From an uncultured Granulicella sp. (lineage in GTDB: Bacteria > Acidobacteriota > Terriglobia > Terriglobales > Acidobacteriaceae): DNA of 46,573 nt. The notes beneath the pieces are model-generated. The model was not told the origin of the DNA and searched no databases. It saw nothing but the letters and a program-made list of their open reading frames with translations. Below are positions 17,159-24,981 of the stretch, piece after piece. The stretch covers positions 1-46,573 of the forward strand of contig CALMVK010000146.1 of NCBI GenBank assembly GCA_937873145.1, read 5' to 3'. The first letter of the stretch is position 1; every line of letters begins with the position of its first letter. The translations under genes were made by a program, and so were the position numbers.

Positions 17159-18274
17159 ATGATGTTTTCCGTCTCTCATTCTTCATTGCTGAAAGCCATC
17201 TCTCAATTTGTTTGTTTGTCTCACTACTCCACGGGGCTTACCTTGATCTCAAAGAAGCGCTTGTACATTCTGCTCGTCAGCCGCGATGAAGACGGAACGC
17301 TCAAAAAGATCCCAATTCCGGTCTACTATGCTTATCTGGTTGCCGCCGCCGCCGTGGTTGGTCTGTTTACAGTGACTGGCCTGGCCGGTTCATATTCGCG
17401 GATGCTGATCAAAACTGCGCGCTTCAATCAACTTCGGCAAGATCATCGGGCTCTACAGCAGGACTACGCCCATCTGGCTGAGCAGGCACATCAAAAAGAC
17501 ATTCAGGCCGCCTCCCTTGGCTCGCTTGCCACGGAAGTCTCCGCCCTTTACGGCCTGACTGCCGGCAGACTGACCTTGCACTCGGGAGGAAAACGCGTCC
17601 GCGACGCCGCCTCAGACGCTGTGGCCACCGCTCCGTTGAAAGACGCATCGCTCTACACTACCGCCTCCTACTATCGCTCCCTTGACGCTTTCTACGCTTT
17701 GCGTGACTCCGATGCAAGCAGCGACGCGGGACGGCTTGTCAGCGATTCCGCCGGGTTCACGCCGTCTCTTGGGCGTATGGCTAACCCTCTCATGGCCGGT
17801 CACGACCTCATTGCACCCGATGTGGGCGACGATGCCTCGACCACGCCGAGTCTGTGGCCTGTTATCGGACCGATTACCTCCAGCTTTGGAGAGCGTCAGG
17901 ACCCCGTCCTTGGCGGAGGCGAAGCCGAGTTCCACCCCGGCGTCGACATCTCCGGGCCGCTCGGAACTCCTATTCACGCTACCGCCGACGGCATTGTCTC
18001 CACCGCCGAGATGGTCAACGGTTACGGACGCATGGTACGCATCGATCACGGGCATGGCGTGCAGACCTGCTACGGACATATGAGTGGGTTCGCCGTGACG
18101 GCTGGCCAGTCTGTCTCCCGTGGCCAGGTCATCGGCTACATCGGCCATTCAGGCCGCACTACCGGGAACCATGTCCATTACGAAGTTCGCATCCACACCA
18201 TTCCTGTGAATCCGCACAAATATCTACGCACTACGCTCGCCGACTTGGGTCAACCTACACCTCCGACTTCTTAA
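17159..18274 (+). CDS. M23 family metallopeptidase, membrane anchored
   Basis: A 371-residue single-pass membrane protein with a C-terminal LytM/M23 domain, which cleaves peptidoglycan cross-bridges or activates amidases. The membrane helix is at about 55-75 (YYAYLVAAAAVVGLFTVTGL), followed by a coiled-coil stretch (about 85-125). The peptidase domain (about 235-360) has all zinc and catalytic residues: H259 and D263 in HPGVDIS, H307 in YGHMSG, and H338/H340 in NHVHYEV. The first 28 residues look unlike the family; a TTG at 17243 giving LISKKRLYILLVSRDEDG, with GGGG upstream, is a plausible true start. It is convergent with thiS, with 2 nt between the stops. Confidence 0.9.
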   Translation: MMFSVSHSSLLKAISQFVCLSHYSTGLTLISKKRLYILLVSRDEDGTLKKIPIPVYYAYLVAAAAVVGLFTVTGLAGSYSRMLIKTARFNQLRQDHRALQQDYAHLAEQAHQKDIQAASLGSLATEVSALYGLTAGRLTLHSGGKRVRDAASDAVATAPLKDASLYTTASYYRSLDAFYALRDSDASSDAGRLVSDSAGFTPSLGRMANPLMAGHDLIAPDVGDDASTTPSLWPVIGPITSSFGERQDPVLGGGEAEFHPGVDISGPLGTPIHATADGIVSTAEMVNGYGRMVRIDHGHGVQTCYGHMSGFAVTAGQSVSRGQVIGYIGHSGRTTGNHVHYEVRIHTIPVNPHKYLRTTLADLGQPTPPTS

Positions 18275-18276
18275 GC

Positions 18277-18513
18277 TCATACATCTCTAACGCACTCCAG
18301 GCCTCCGCCGACAAAGTGCACGATCTCCAGCCGATCGCCTGAGTGAAGCAGGAGTTGCGGCCAAAGTTTACGCGGTGCGATCTCGCCGTTATGTTCAATT
18401 GCGACCCGATCCGCTTTGAGGCTCAACTCCGTTACGACCGCCTCAAGCGTACTCCCGTCGTCGACTGCGTCGATTTGCCGGGTCACGCCGTTCACAAGGA
18501 GAGAGAGAGCCAT
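18277..18513 (-). CDS. thiS: Sulfur carrier protein ThiS with C-terminal tail beyond the Gly motif
   Basis: A 78-residue ubiquitin-like sulfur carrier for the thiazole half of thiamine. The signature VAIEHNGEIAPRKLW and GDRLEIVHFVGGG is clear. Normally the protein ends at the diglycine, which ThiF adenylates. Here Gly69-71 is followed by seven more residues (LECVRDV) before TGA, so the acceptor carboxylate is not free unless the tail is removed. No thiG follows; the M23 peptidase gene ends head-on 2 nt away. It lies 56 nt after the small unknown gene at 18570. The start has TAGTTT six bases upstream (weak leaderless-type pattern) and no good Shine-Dalgarno. Confidence 0.9.
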   Translation of the reverse strand: MALSLLVNGVTRQIDAVDDGSTLEAVVTELSLKADRVAIEHNGEIAPRKLWPQLLLHSGDRLEIVHFVGGGLECVRDV

Positions 18514-18569
18514 CTCTTCAAACTACAGGAGCGCTAAAAGGAACGCGAGATAAGTGTGCGGGTAAGCGC

Positions 18570-18920
18570 TCAGGCGCGTGTGAAATGCGTCGCGAACCAC
18601 TGGCGGACGCTGCGGCCAAACGGAACGACCTCTGGACACTCAGAAAACACGGTGCGGTTCAGCCGCATGAGAATCTCGACGGCTTCCCGTTCACTGGCGG
18701 CGGCTTGTGGATCGCTAAAGCGCATACGAGAATCGACCAGGTACTCCACCGCATGGCCGAGCGTTTCGAGAGCGCGTCCCTGTTCGGACGATCCCCTGCG
18801 GCGAACGCTGACAGGCCTAGCGCGGCTTGATTCCGGTTGGGAGATCGGGATGGACCGAGCAAAGGCAGATTGGGCGTTGAGTTCGGCGTGACTGAGTTCC
18901 GGCATGATTGAGACAGACAT
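18570..18920 (-). CDS. Unrecognised 116-residue protein between thiD and thiS
   Basis: No family recognised. The ATG at 18920 has GGAGG eight bases upstream, so it is well supported as a translated gene. The protein is soluble-looking. Its first half has low complexity with an Arg-rich stretch (PESSRARPVSVRRRGSS); its second half is amphipathic helix (ALETLGHAVEYLVDSRMRF and EREAVEILMRLNRTVFSE). It sits in the same direction between thiD and thiS, with 83 nt upstream and 56 nt downstream. A link to thiamine synthesis is only positional. Confidence 0.65.
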   Translation of the reverse strand: MSVSIMPELSHAELNAQSAFARSIPISQPESSRARPVSVRRRGSSEQGRALETLGHAVEYLVDSRMRFSDPQAAASEREAVEILMRLNRTVFSECPEVVPFGRSVRQWFATHFTRA

Positions 18921-19003
18921 GAAAAGCTCCTCCGATTTCCTTATCGGCAGGAATGCGAATGTCATTAGCAGAAAACGTAATTTTTTTCTCTTTTTTTTCG
19001 CCC

Positions 19004-19819
19004 TTACAGAAGAGGCTGCCGATCTCGCATCGGCCAAAGCAGGTTCATCGGCCCACGACCATGACCGATGGACGCGGCTCGCAGCATCGCCTCTACAACG
19101 AAGTGCTTGGCATTCTTCGCGGCGGCGAGACCCTCCAAACCGTCCACTAGCCCACACAGTAGAGCGCTGGCAAACGCGCAACCGGTTCCATGGGTGGCCT
19201 TTGAGACGATCTTGGGGCCGCGCAGCCAATCTATCGGCTGCTTTGGCACTGCGATTAGATCGTCGGCGGACTTCAGATGGCCGCCGGTAGCGACCATGCT
19301 CAGTGCGGGATAACGAGCCTGGACGGCGAACACGGCTGCTTCCATCTCGGATGGAGTTCCCACGGGCATCTCGGCGAGTTCGGCGAGCTCACCCAAATTC
19401 GGCGTGATCCAGTCGACGAGCGGCAAGAGTCGATGCTTTAGCTGAGCAAGGCCGGCGGCGTCCAGCAACGCTCGTCCGGAGCTTGAGACAAACACCGGAT
19501 CGAGGACCACCGGGAGCGACTTACCTTGCTCTTTATAGAGTCCGATGAAGTCTGCCACCGCCTCCACGTTGGCCGCATTGGCCAGCATGCCGATCTTGAT
19601 GCCAGCAGCGGGTATGTCGGCTTGAAGACACTGCAAGCTGTCGCGTAGTTGCTGCTGGTCGACGGGGTGGCTCGACTGGACGCCCAGGGTGGACTGTACG
19701 GTGAGAGCGGTGATGGCGGCAAGGCCAAAGTACCCTCCCGCGGCAAAGACCATCAAGTCTGCCGTTACTCCAGCTCCTGAAGATGGATCGAAGCCTGCAA
19801 TGGTAAGCAGTGTCTTCAA
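19004..19819 (-). CDS. thiD: Bifunctional hydroxymethylpyrimidine kinase / phosphomethylpyrimidine kinase
   Basis: A 271-residue ribokinase-fold enzyme that phosphorylates HMP to HMP-P and then HMP-PP in thiamine synthesis. The N-terminal substrate motif IAGFDPSSGAGVTADL, ITALTVQSTLGV, the central KIGMLANAANVEAV, VLDPVFVSSSG, ITPNLGELAEL, and the anion-hole/catalytic GTGCAFASAL are all present. The start is TTG at 19819, with GAGG seven bases upstream; no in-frame ATG upstream fits the family. Downstream, the 83 nt gap contains two pyrimidine tracts (as read on the plus strand) and a short CCGAT/ATCGG inverted repeat near the next ribosome site. Confidence 0.95.
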   Translation of the reverse strand: MKTLLTIAGFDPSSGAGVTADLMVFAAGGYFGLAAITALTVQSTLGVQSSHPVDQQQLRDSLQCLQADIPAAGIKIGMLANAANVEAVADFIGLYKEQGKSLPVVLDPVFVSSSGRALLDAAGLAQLKHRLLPLVDWITPNLGELAELAEMPVGTPSEMEAAVFAVQARYPALSMVATGGHLKSADDLIAVPKQPIDWLRGPKIVSKATHGTGCAFASALLCGLVDGLEGLAAAKNAKHFVVEAMLRAASIGHGRGPMNLLWPMRDRQPLL

Positions 19820-20036
19820 ACGTGCGCCTCGACGTGCAAAGCCGGCGATAAGGAATGCGGACTAGAACCTACAAAGGAAAAGAAAATTTCTGAAGCAGAA
19901 GAGAACGACACGGCCCGATACAAGCCGTCAAGGTGGGAAGTGCCTTGTCGCTCACCGCTTCGCGGCTCTAACGACGACCTATACCAGAAGTCTCTTTGAC
20001 CGGCAATGAAGAGCACACGTAAGTAGCTGTTTGCAC
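19820..20036. other. Gap upstream of the rlpA-like promoter
   Basis: The stretch between thiD and the rlpA-like gene holds no gene that I can support. No THI-box (TPP riboswitch) blocks are seen ahead of thiD on the minus strand. Confidence 0.5.
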
Positions 20037-20065
20037 TTGACTTAGCTCTTGGACGTGAAGACAAT
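20037..20065 (+). promoter_or_regulatory. Promoter of the rlpA-like gene (TTGACT-17-GACAAT), leaderless type
   Basis: TTGACT at 20037-20042 and GACAAT at 20060-20065 are separated by exactly 17 bases. The ATG at 20072 follows the -10 box by six bases. This is the best complete sigma-70-type promoter among the leaderless-type starts in the window. Confidence 0.55.
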
Positions 20066-20071
20066 GTGGAC

Positions 20072-20641
20072 ATGGCTGAAGGGATCGTTAGACGGCTTGC
20101 ACACGTAAAGAAGAGAGAGTTCGTTGCGTTGGTGCAACGATATGGTTCTCCAGCGATCGTAGCAGCGGTTGCCGTTTCCGGGCTTACCGTTGCTGCCGCT
20201 CCACCTGCTGCCAACCCGCATCCCGCAGGTCATCTCACGCCAGAAGCCTCCGCCGTGGCGGCTTTGCATCGGTGGTTTGAGACCGGAAAAGCTTCCTGGT
20301 ATGGCTTGCAGTTGCAGGGACACCATACGGCGACCGGGGAACGGTACGATATGAACAGCTTGACCTGCGCGCATCGCAGCGCGCCGCTCGGTAGCTGGTT
20401 GCGTGTCACCAATCTCCGCAATCAGCGCAGCGTGCTGGTGCGTGTCAACGATCGTGGGCCGATGATCGAAGGCCGGGTCATCGATCTCTCCTATGCCGCG
20501 GCACGAGCGGTAGGCTTGACGGGGATCGGCCGGGTACGGCTTGAAGCCGCAGCGGCCCCCAGCTTGCCCCTACCGGGTAGTCTGATGGGTACGGTCCAGT
20601 CGCAGCTCAAGCTGCCTTCGCTTCCGGTTGGCGTGGTTTAG
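20072..20641 (+). CDS. RlpA-like septal ring / double-psi beta-barrel protein
   Basis: A 189-residue protein with an N-terminal hydrophobic segment (about 25-45, SPAIVAAVAVSGLTVAAAPP) and an RlpA-like double-psi beta-barrel domain: TGKASWYGLQLQGHHTATGERYDM, LTCAHRSAPLGSWLRVTNL, VLVRVNDRGPMIEGRVIDLSYAAARAVGL. In Pseudomonas RlpA is a lytic transglycosylase acting on stripped glycans at the septum. There is no lipobox Cys and no SPOR domain here, so it is a minimal version. The ATG at 20072 is chosen over a GTG two codons earlier because of the promoter geometry. It ends 28 nt before the pyrF ATG and probably forms an operon with it. Confidence 0.85.
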   Translation: MAEGIVRRLAHVKKREFVALVQRYGSPAIVAAVAVSGLTVAAAPPAANPHPAGHLTPEASAVAALHRWFETGKASWYGLQLQGHHTATGERYDMNSLTCAHRSAPLGSWLRVTNLRNQRSVLVRVNDRGPMIEGRVIDLSYAAARAVGLTGIGRVRLEAAAAPSLPLPGSLMGTVQSQLKLPSLPVGVV

Positions 20642-20669
20642 CTCGATTCGCGCTCCGGAACTCATACAG

Positions 20670-21398
20670 ATGGATCCTCGCATCGATGCTCGCGAGCAAC
20701 TTGTTGTGGCCCTGGATTTTGCCAGCGCGCAACCTGCCCTGGCTTTGGTGGAACGGCTCGACGGACAGTGCCGCTGGTTTAAAGTAGGGCTTGAGTTATT
20801 TCTGGCGGAAGGGCACTCAATCGTGTCTACGCTGCGGGAGCGAGGTTTTCAGGTTTTCCTCGACCTGAAGCTGCACGATATTCCAAATACGGTTGCCAAT
20901 GCGGTGCGTTCGGTATCCCGCTGTGGAGCTTCCCTGCTCACGGTGCATGCCGGAGGTGGCGCAAACATGCTGGCTGCGGCCGCTAGAGCTGCGGCAGACC
21001 TGTCCGATCCTCCGACGCTGCTTGCCGTTACGGTGCTAACCAGTATGAGCGATGGCGAGTTAGTCGGCGTGGGCGTCCATGCCGCGATGAAAGAACAGGT
21101 GCTACGTCTCGGACGTTTGGCGCTTGCAGCAGAGATTCCAGGACTGGTCTGCTCCTCGGATGAAGCAGGCTTTCTCCGCAACCATCTTGGGAACAGTCCG
21201 CTGCTGGTTGTGCCTGGAATCCGCGCACGGGGAGGTGCCTTGGGCGATCAGCATCGGGTGGCGACTGCGACCGAAGCGATTGCTGCAGGTGCCTCAAAAC
21301 TGGTAGTCGGGCGTCCCATCACCCGTGCGGACGACCCGGCTGCGGTATACGAAGCCATGCTAAGAGAGATCGTTGAAGCAACTTCTGGAAAACGCTAA
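20670..21398 (+). CDS. pyrF: Orotidine 5'-phosphate decarboxylase
   Basis: A 242-residue OMP decarboxylase, the last step of UMP synthesis. The catalytic array DxKxxD is seen as Asp65-Lys67-Asp70 in QVFLDLKLHDIPNTV. Other landmarks are LVVALDFASA at the N-terminus, WFKVGLELFLAEG, VHAGGGANML, and the phosphate-binding VVPGIRARGG and KLVVGRPITRADDP at the C-terminus. The length matches E. coli PyrF (245). The ATG at 20670 is chosen because family proteins begin near here; a TTG at 20628 overlaps rlpA and adds 14 unrelated residues. A GC-rich hairpin follows the stop. Confidence 0.95.
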   Translation: MDPRIDAREQLVVALDFASAQPALALVERLDGQCRWFKVGLELFLAEGHSIVSTLRERGFQVFLDLKLHDIPNTVANAVRSVSRCGASLLTVHAGGGANMLAAAARAAADLSDPPTLLAVTVLTSMSDGELVGVGVHAAMKEQVLRLGRLALAAEIPGLVCSSDEAGFLRNHLGNSPLLVVPGIRARGGALGDQHRVATATEAIAAGASKLVVGRPITRADDPAAVYEAMLREIVEATSGKR

Positions 21399-21401
21399 GG
21401 A

Positions 21402-21426
21402 GCGGAGGGCAGGTTTCGGCCTCCGC
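21402..21426. terminator. Hairpin between convergent pyrF and zinc-ribbon gene
   Basis: GCGGAGG (21402-21408) pairs with CCTCCGC (21420-21426) around an 11-base loop, with further imperfect pairing outward. It sits just after the pyrF stop and 17 nt beyond the stop of the opposing small gene, so it may serve both. The T-tract is poor on either side. Confidence 0.45.
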
Positions 21427-21442
21427 TTCTGCTTAGCTTCCA

Positions 21443-21622
21443 TTACAGTTTTTCGAAGTAGTCGCATACCGAGCAGGAGATGTACATGCCGCCCGGCACA
21501 CCACGTTCCCGATCTTTCACTCGCTTGACGATACGAGTCGGTTTCGAACACTTTGGACACTCTGAACCCCTACTTGCCTCTGCAACCTTCTGGCGGTCGC
21601 CAGTCTTTGCAACCTTTGCCAT
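21443..21622 (-). CDS. Small zinc-ribbon protein (59 aa)
   Basis: A short gene that is easy to miss. The protein has two CxxC knuckles, Cys22/Cys25 (ECPKCSKP) and Cys50/Cys53 (ISCSVCDYF), separated by a basic strand (TRIVKRVKDRERG). This is a classic four-Cys zinc ribbon. The N-terminus is Lys/Ala rich. GGGAG six bases before the ATG is a good ribosome site, and the frame ends at a TAA 17 nt before the pyrF-side hairpin. The fold and charge suggest binding to nucleic acid or to ribosome/RNA polymerase components, but this is inference; no family name is recognised. Confidence 0.75.
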   Translation of the reverse strand: MAKVAKTGDRQKVAEASRGSECPKCSKPTRIVKRVKDRERGVPGGMYISCSVCDYFEKL

Positions 21623-21758
21623 TTTGCTCTCCCTGATACAGTCTGATTTAGCTGGTGTGCGTCTGTAAAAGGCGTGAAAGCAACCACCTTTTCCCGCGCG
21701 AACGCGATTTCCGCAGCACCGGCCGAATGTCTAGGCTACATCAACCTGGGTCCGCCCG

Positions 21759-22910
21759 TCACTGCGGAGGTGTGCTGCCGGGAGGAGGACCGGGGACTGG
21801 CGAAGCGGAGGCAGGCTCGGCGGGAATGGGCGCCGGACGCTGATCTTCGGGGTACTGCACCTTGCGATTGACGACTCCTCCGTTTTCGGCGGGCAGTGTC
21901 TCGCCTGGACGCTTGAGCGTAGGGGGCCCGGGCCGGTTTTCTTCGGTCGGTTGAGCATCGCCGAGTGCGACTGTGTGCGTTGGCGCAGAGGGCAGATAGC
22001 CGGCCAATTCATCCTGATCGTGAACCTCCACCGGTTTGCCGACTGCGGCGATCTTGACCAGACTGACGCGATCGCCGATAAAGCGTACAAACTTAACCGG
22101 CTGTGGCTGATGCCCATAGATCCACTCTTCGTAGCGGCCCTCAGTTGCGCCTTCGCGCAGCTTGGCCTCCGGTTGGCCCAAGGCGGCGAGCACCATACGA
22201 TGATTCATGCCAACCAGCACCTCGTGCGAGTCGATGGCACTCTTGATAGGAGCCGGCAATGTCTCTGCATAGGCGATCTCTCCGGTCTTAGCGCCGAAAT
22301 CGACCACCGGTTGGAGAAGCGCTTTGACCTCGGGCGCCGAAACCTCAGGCAGTTTGCCCTCAAAGACCAGCATGACGCGGCACCCGGTCGCCTGCTCACT
22401 CAGGTCAGGCGGTGCCGTAGTCGCGGCCCCTACGCCGATCTGCACATGGCGCAAAAACCGGTGCCGCACATATGGGCCGCCGTTCAGGTCGATGATGATG
22501 CGGTCCGGCTTGATCTCAAGCGCGGTCACCATAACACGGTCGCCTGGCGCAGCCGACTGGCCTTTTTTGTAGACGACCTCCTTATATTGCTCGGCGCGCG
22601 GAGTGAGATTGCCGTTCGCTTCGAGCGTCAGGATCGCCCCGAGCGGCAGGACGCGGTGCGCGAACCCTTGTTCTGCCTCAAGATCGCGGATCAACTCACG
22701 TCGGCCACGCTCGGTCATGGGCTTGTCCGGGAGCTCGACCCGGGTCGGCGTAAAGTCTGTCTTGATGCCCGCGGTGGCCGTCTTCTCGCCTACGGTGAAG
22801 ACCTGGGCGGACATAGGCACGACGGCCATTGCTCCCAAGGCGAACAGAAGCATGACCGGAAGGGCTCTTACGCCGTGGGGTGCCGAATAAATGTGCGCTG
22901 AAAATCTCAT
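21759..22910 (-). CDS. Secreted protein with BamE/SmpA-like segment, function unknown
   Basis: A 383-residue exported protein. A signal peptide ends near residue 35 (ALGAMAVVPMSAQ). The body has a stretch around residues 235-270 (VLVGMNHRMVLAALGQPEAK, then YEEWIYGH) resembling the BamE/SmpA pattern of G-M-x-x-x-x-V-x-x-x-x-G-x-P with a following W-x-Y. The last 70 residues are Pro-rich and probably disordered. AAGGA lies ahead of the ATG. It ends the dnaE-doxX-accA-CPBP run, 131 nt after the CPBP gene, so it may have its own promoter. No firm family assignment. Confidence 0.7.
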   Translation of the reverse strand: MRFSAHIYSAPHGVRALPVMLLFALGAMAVVPMSAQVFTVGEKTATAGIKTDFTPTRVELPDKPMTERGRRELIRDLEAEQGFAHRVLPLGAILTLEANGNLTPRAEQYKEVVYKKGQSAAPGDRVMVTALEIKPDRIIIDLNGGPYVRHRFLRHVQIGVGAATTAPPDLSEQATGCRVMLVFEGKLPEVSAPEVKALLQPVVDFGAKTGEIAYAETLPAPIKSAIDSHEVLVGMNHRMVLAALGQPEAKLREGATEGRYEEWIYGHQPQPVKFVRFIGDRVSLVKIAAVGKPVEVHDQDELAGYLPSAPTHTVALGDAQPTEENRPGPPTLKRPGETLPAENGGVVNRKVQYPEDQRPAPIPAEPASASPVPGPPPGSTPPQ

Positions 22911-23041
22911 GCAATGCTTCCTTGTTGGTGAAAGAGTGCACCCTTTTTAGCCGTATTGCAAGTGAGCTTTGGTGAGAGCGTGATGGCCACAACAACCGGA
23001 GACGCCGTACAAAGCGATGGGTTAGCGATCCGGCGACCGCT

Positions 23042-24121
23042 TTAGTCTTGTTTTTCGGAGTTGAGTGCAGGGCTTCTTGGGGTTGAGGGCAGGATCTGAA
23101 CCAAAGGCGGAGGAGGCGCGGCCTTCTCCATGGCGGCGTGCGCCGGAGGTGGAGCGACCGTGACCGCATAGCCCGCCGGCTGTAACGGAGGGAAGGTGTA
23201 GTCCCATGCGTAACGGAGAGTGACCCGGTAAAGTACGGCAAGGCCGCAAAGTAGAACCGGAGCCGTCAGCAAGGCTGCGTCTAGACCGAAGTCACCGCCG
23301 CTCAACCAGCGCGGGCCGGTCGCGAAGGTATCGGACAGAGAGCCGAAGACCCCAAAACCGGCCACAGGCAGCCCGAAGACTACCGCGGTGACGGCGCGGC
23401 GCGCGAAGTGCAGTCCCCAACCGGCCCAAAGTCCGTGCGTCCGGAGCCAGGCCGAGGCAAGCAGCACACCAAAGAGAGTTTCGTTCAGCAAGGCAATTCC
23501 CATGCTGGCGGGCGGGCTGGGCAAAACCAGCACTGCCGCGAAGAGCAGCGAGAGCAGCAACGCCGCCCAGGAAGGCCCGATCGCCTGGATCAGCCGCCGA
23601 AAGGCAAACCCACGGAAGATGGCTTCTTCAGCCAGCGAAGCGACCAGCATGGTGGCAAAGGCGATCAGAATGGGAATGATATTGCGAGCCTGTAGGTTTA
23701 GACGCGCATGCAAGTGCGCACTCAGCAGCAATGGGAGCAGTGCGGCCAGACTTAGTCCCCAACCGATGGCGGCCCCGGCTCCCCACTCGGCCGAAGCAGT
23801 GCCACGTCTGGGCAGCGGAAGAATCTCCTGCTCGAACCGTCCCCGCGTGGCAATCCAGTCGAGCATATGAAAGCCGACCACGATCAGAAACAATAGAAAC
23901 AGAGCTGCGATGAGCGCGTCGAAGCTGCCCAGGTGAAAGCGTACCGAGAGTCCTTGTGCCGATTTCGAAGCCAAAATGTTGGCGGCTCCCGCCCAGGCAA
24001 GCGCAATCAGACACAGCGCCAAATGCATGCCCCTGGATATAGGAACGTTCGCCAGACTTCCGCCCCGTGTGGACTCCGCAACTCTGCGCGGCTCTGGATT
24101 GGGCGTCGATCGCGCAGCCAC
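23042..24121 (-). CDS. CPBP-family (CAAX/Abi) intramembrane protease-like protein, degenerate active site
   Basis: A 359-residue membrane protein with about eight helices and the CPBP domain at about 150-275. Motif 1 is intact: E165-E166-AIF-R170. Motif 2, normally FxxxH, reads F194-AAV-L198, so the His is missing. Motif 3, normally HxxxN, reads H238-FAR-R242. The glutamate-metal site is thus incomplete and proteolysis is doubtful. The start is GTG at 24121, three bases after the accA stop, so it is co-transcribed with accA. The C-terminus is Pro/Ala rich. Regulatory or immunity roles are known for some family members, but none can be assigned. Confidence 0.82.
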   Translation of the reverse strand: MAARSTPNPEPRRVAESTRGGSLANVPISRGMHLALCLIALAWAGAANILASKSAQGLSVRFHLGSFDALIAALFLLFLIVVGFHMLDWIATRGRFEQEILPLPRRGTASAEWGAGAAIGWGLSLAALLPLLLSAHLHARLNLQARNIIPILIAFATMLVASLAEEAIFRGFAFRRLIQAIGPSWAALLLSLLFAAVLVLPSPPASMGIALLNETLFGVLLASAWLRTHGLWAGWGLHFARRAVTAVVFGLPVAGFGVFGSLSDTFATGPRWLSGGDFGLDAALLTAPVLLCGLAVLYRVTLRYAWDYTFPPLQPAGYAVTVAPPPAHAAMEKAAPPPPLVQILPSTPRSPALNSEKQD

Positions 24122-24124
24122 CGG

Positions 24125-24976
24125 TCAGGCCACCGTGTAGAACTGGGCCAGGTTGCGAAACTTGATATACCGCCGCTCAAGCAGCACATCGATCGGCTGA
24201 GCCTTCAACGCGGCAAGGTGCTTCTTTAGGGAGGCGGCCACCAGGCCGAAGGCAGCGGGAGGATCGGCCTGGCTTCCGCCTCTGGGTTCGGCGATCACAT
24301 CGTCCACGCAGCCGAGCGCCTTGACCTCAGCCGCGGTGTACTTGAGCGCCGCCGCCGCCTGCTGCTTTTTACCTGCATCCTTCCACATGATCGAAGCGCA
24401 AGACTCCGGTGAGATGACGGAGTACATCGCGTTCTCGAGCATCAGCACACGGTCCGAAACCGCCAGGGCCAGCGCACCTCCCGAACCTCCTTCGCCGGTA
24501 ATCGTGGCAAGGGTCGGCACGCGCAACGTTGACATCACGAACAGGTTGCGCGCGATCGCCTCGCCCTGGCCACGTTCCTCCGCGCTCATGCCCGGGTAAG
24601 CTCCGGTGAGATCGATGAAGGTAAAGATGGGCCGGCCAAATTTTTCAGCGATTTTCATTGCACGCAACGCTTTACGGTAGCCCTCCGGGTCCGGCATGCC
24701 GAACTTGCGCGCCATGCGCTCCCGCGTCGTCCGGCCTTTTAGATTGCCGATCACCATCACCGGTTCGCCCGCAAACCAGGCCAGGCCGCAGGTCATGGCG
24801 GCATCGTCGCCAAAGGCTCGGTCGCCGTGGATCTCAGTAAAGTCCGTGAAGAGTGCCGCAATATAGTCCATGGGATAGGGTCTGGCCGGATCGCGCGCCT
24901 TCTCCGTCCGGATCCACGCATCGGGAACGACCGCGGCTACCGCCTGTGGCTGTCTACCTGTTTCCTGCTCTTCCAT
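24125..24976 (-). CDS. accA: Acetyl-CoA carboxylase carboxyltransferase subunit alpha (short N-terminus)
   Basis: AccA pairs with AccD to move carboxyl from biotin to acetyl-CoA, the first step of fatty-acid synthesis. Clear landmarks are ARPYPMDYIAALFTDFTEIHGDRAF, MVIGNLKGRTTRERMARKFGMP, FIDLTGAYPGMSAEERGQGEAIARNL, ITGEGGSGGALALAV and YSVISPESCASIMWK. At 283 residues it lacks some 40-50 residues of the N-terminal helical region found in E. coli AccA (319). The longer in-frame upstream reading overlaps doxX and shows no AccA similarity, so ATG 24976 is chosen. TACAAT lies seven bases before that ATG, inside the end of doxX. Confidence 0.94.
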   Translation of the reverse strand: MEEQETGRQPQAVAAVVPDAWIRTEKARDPARPYPMDYIAALFTDFTEIHGDRAFGDDAAMTCGLAWFAGEPVMVIGNLKGRTTRERMARKFGMPDPEGYRKALRAMKIAEKFGRPIFTFIDLTGAYPGMSAEERGQGEAIARNLFVMSTLRVPTLATITGEGGSGGALALAVSDRVLMLENAMYSVISPESCASIMWKDAGKKQQAAAALKYTAAEVKALGCVDDVIAEPRGGSQADPPAAFGLVAASLKKHLAALKAQPIDVLLERRYIKFRNLAQFYTVA

Positions 24977-24981
24977 CGCTT

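Noticed and set aside
18967-19010. Pyrimidine tracts (T-runs) on the plus strand as a terminator for thiD
   Set aside because: thiD is on the minus strand, where these read as A-runs, and no adjacent GC-rich stem precedes a U-tract, so it does not fit an intrinsic terminator.
18514-20036. TPP riboswitch near thiD or thiS
   Set aside because: I searched for CTGAGA and the ACCTGA/GGGTAATGCC-type conserved blocks and saw none on either strand.
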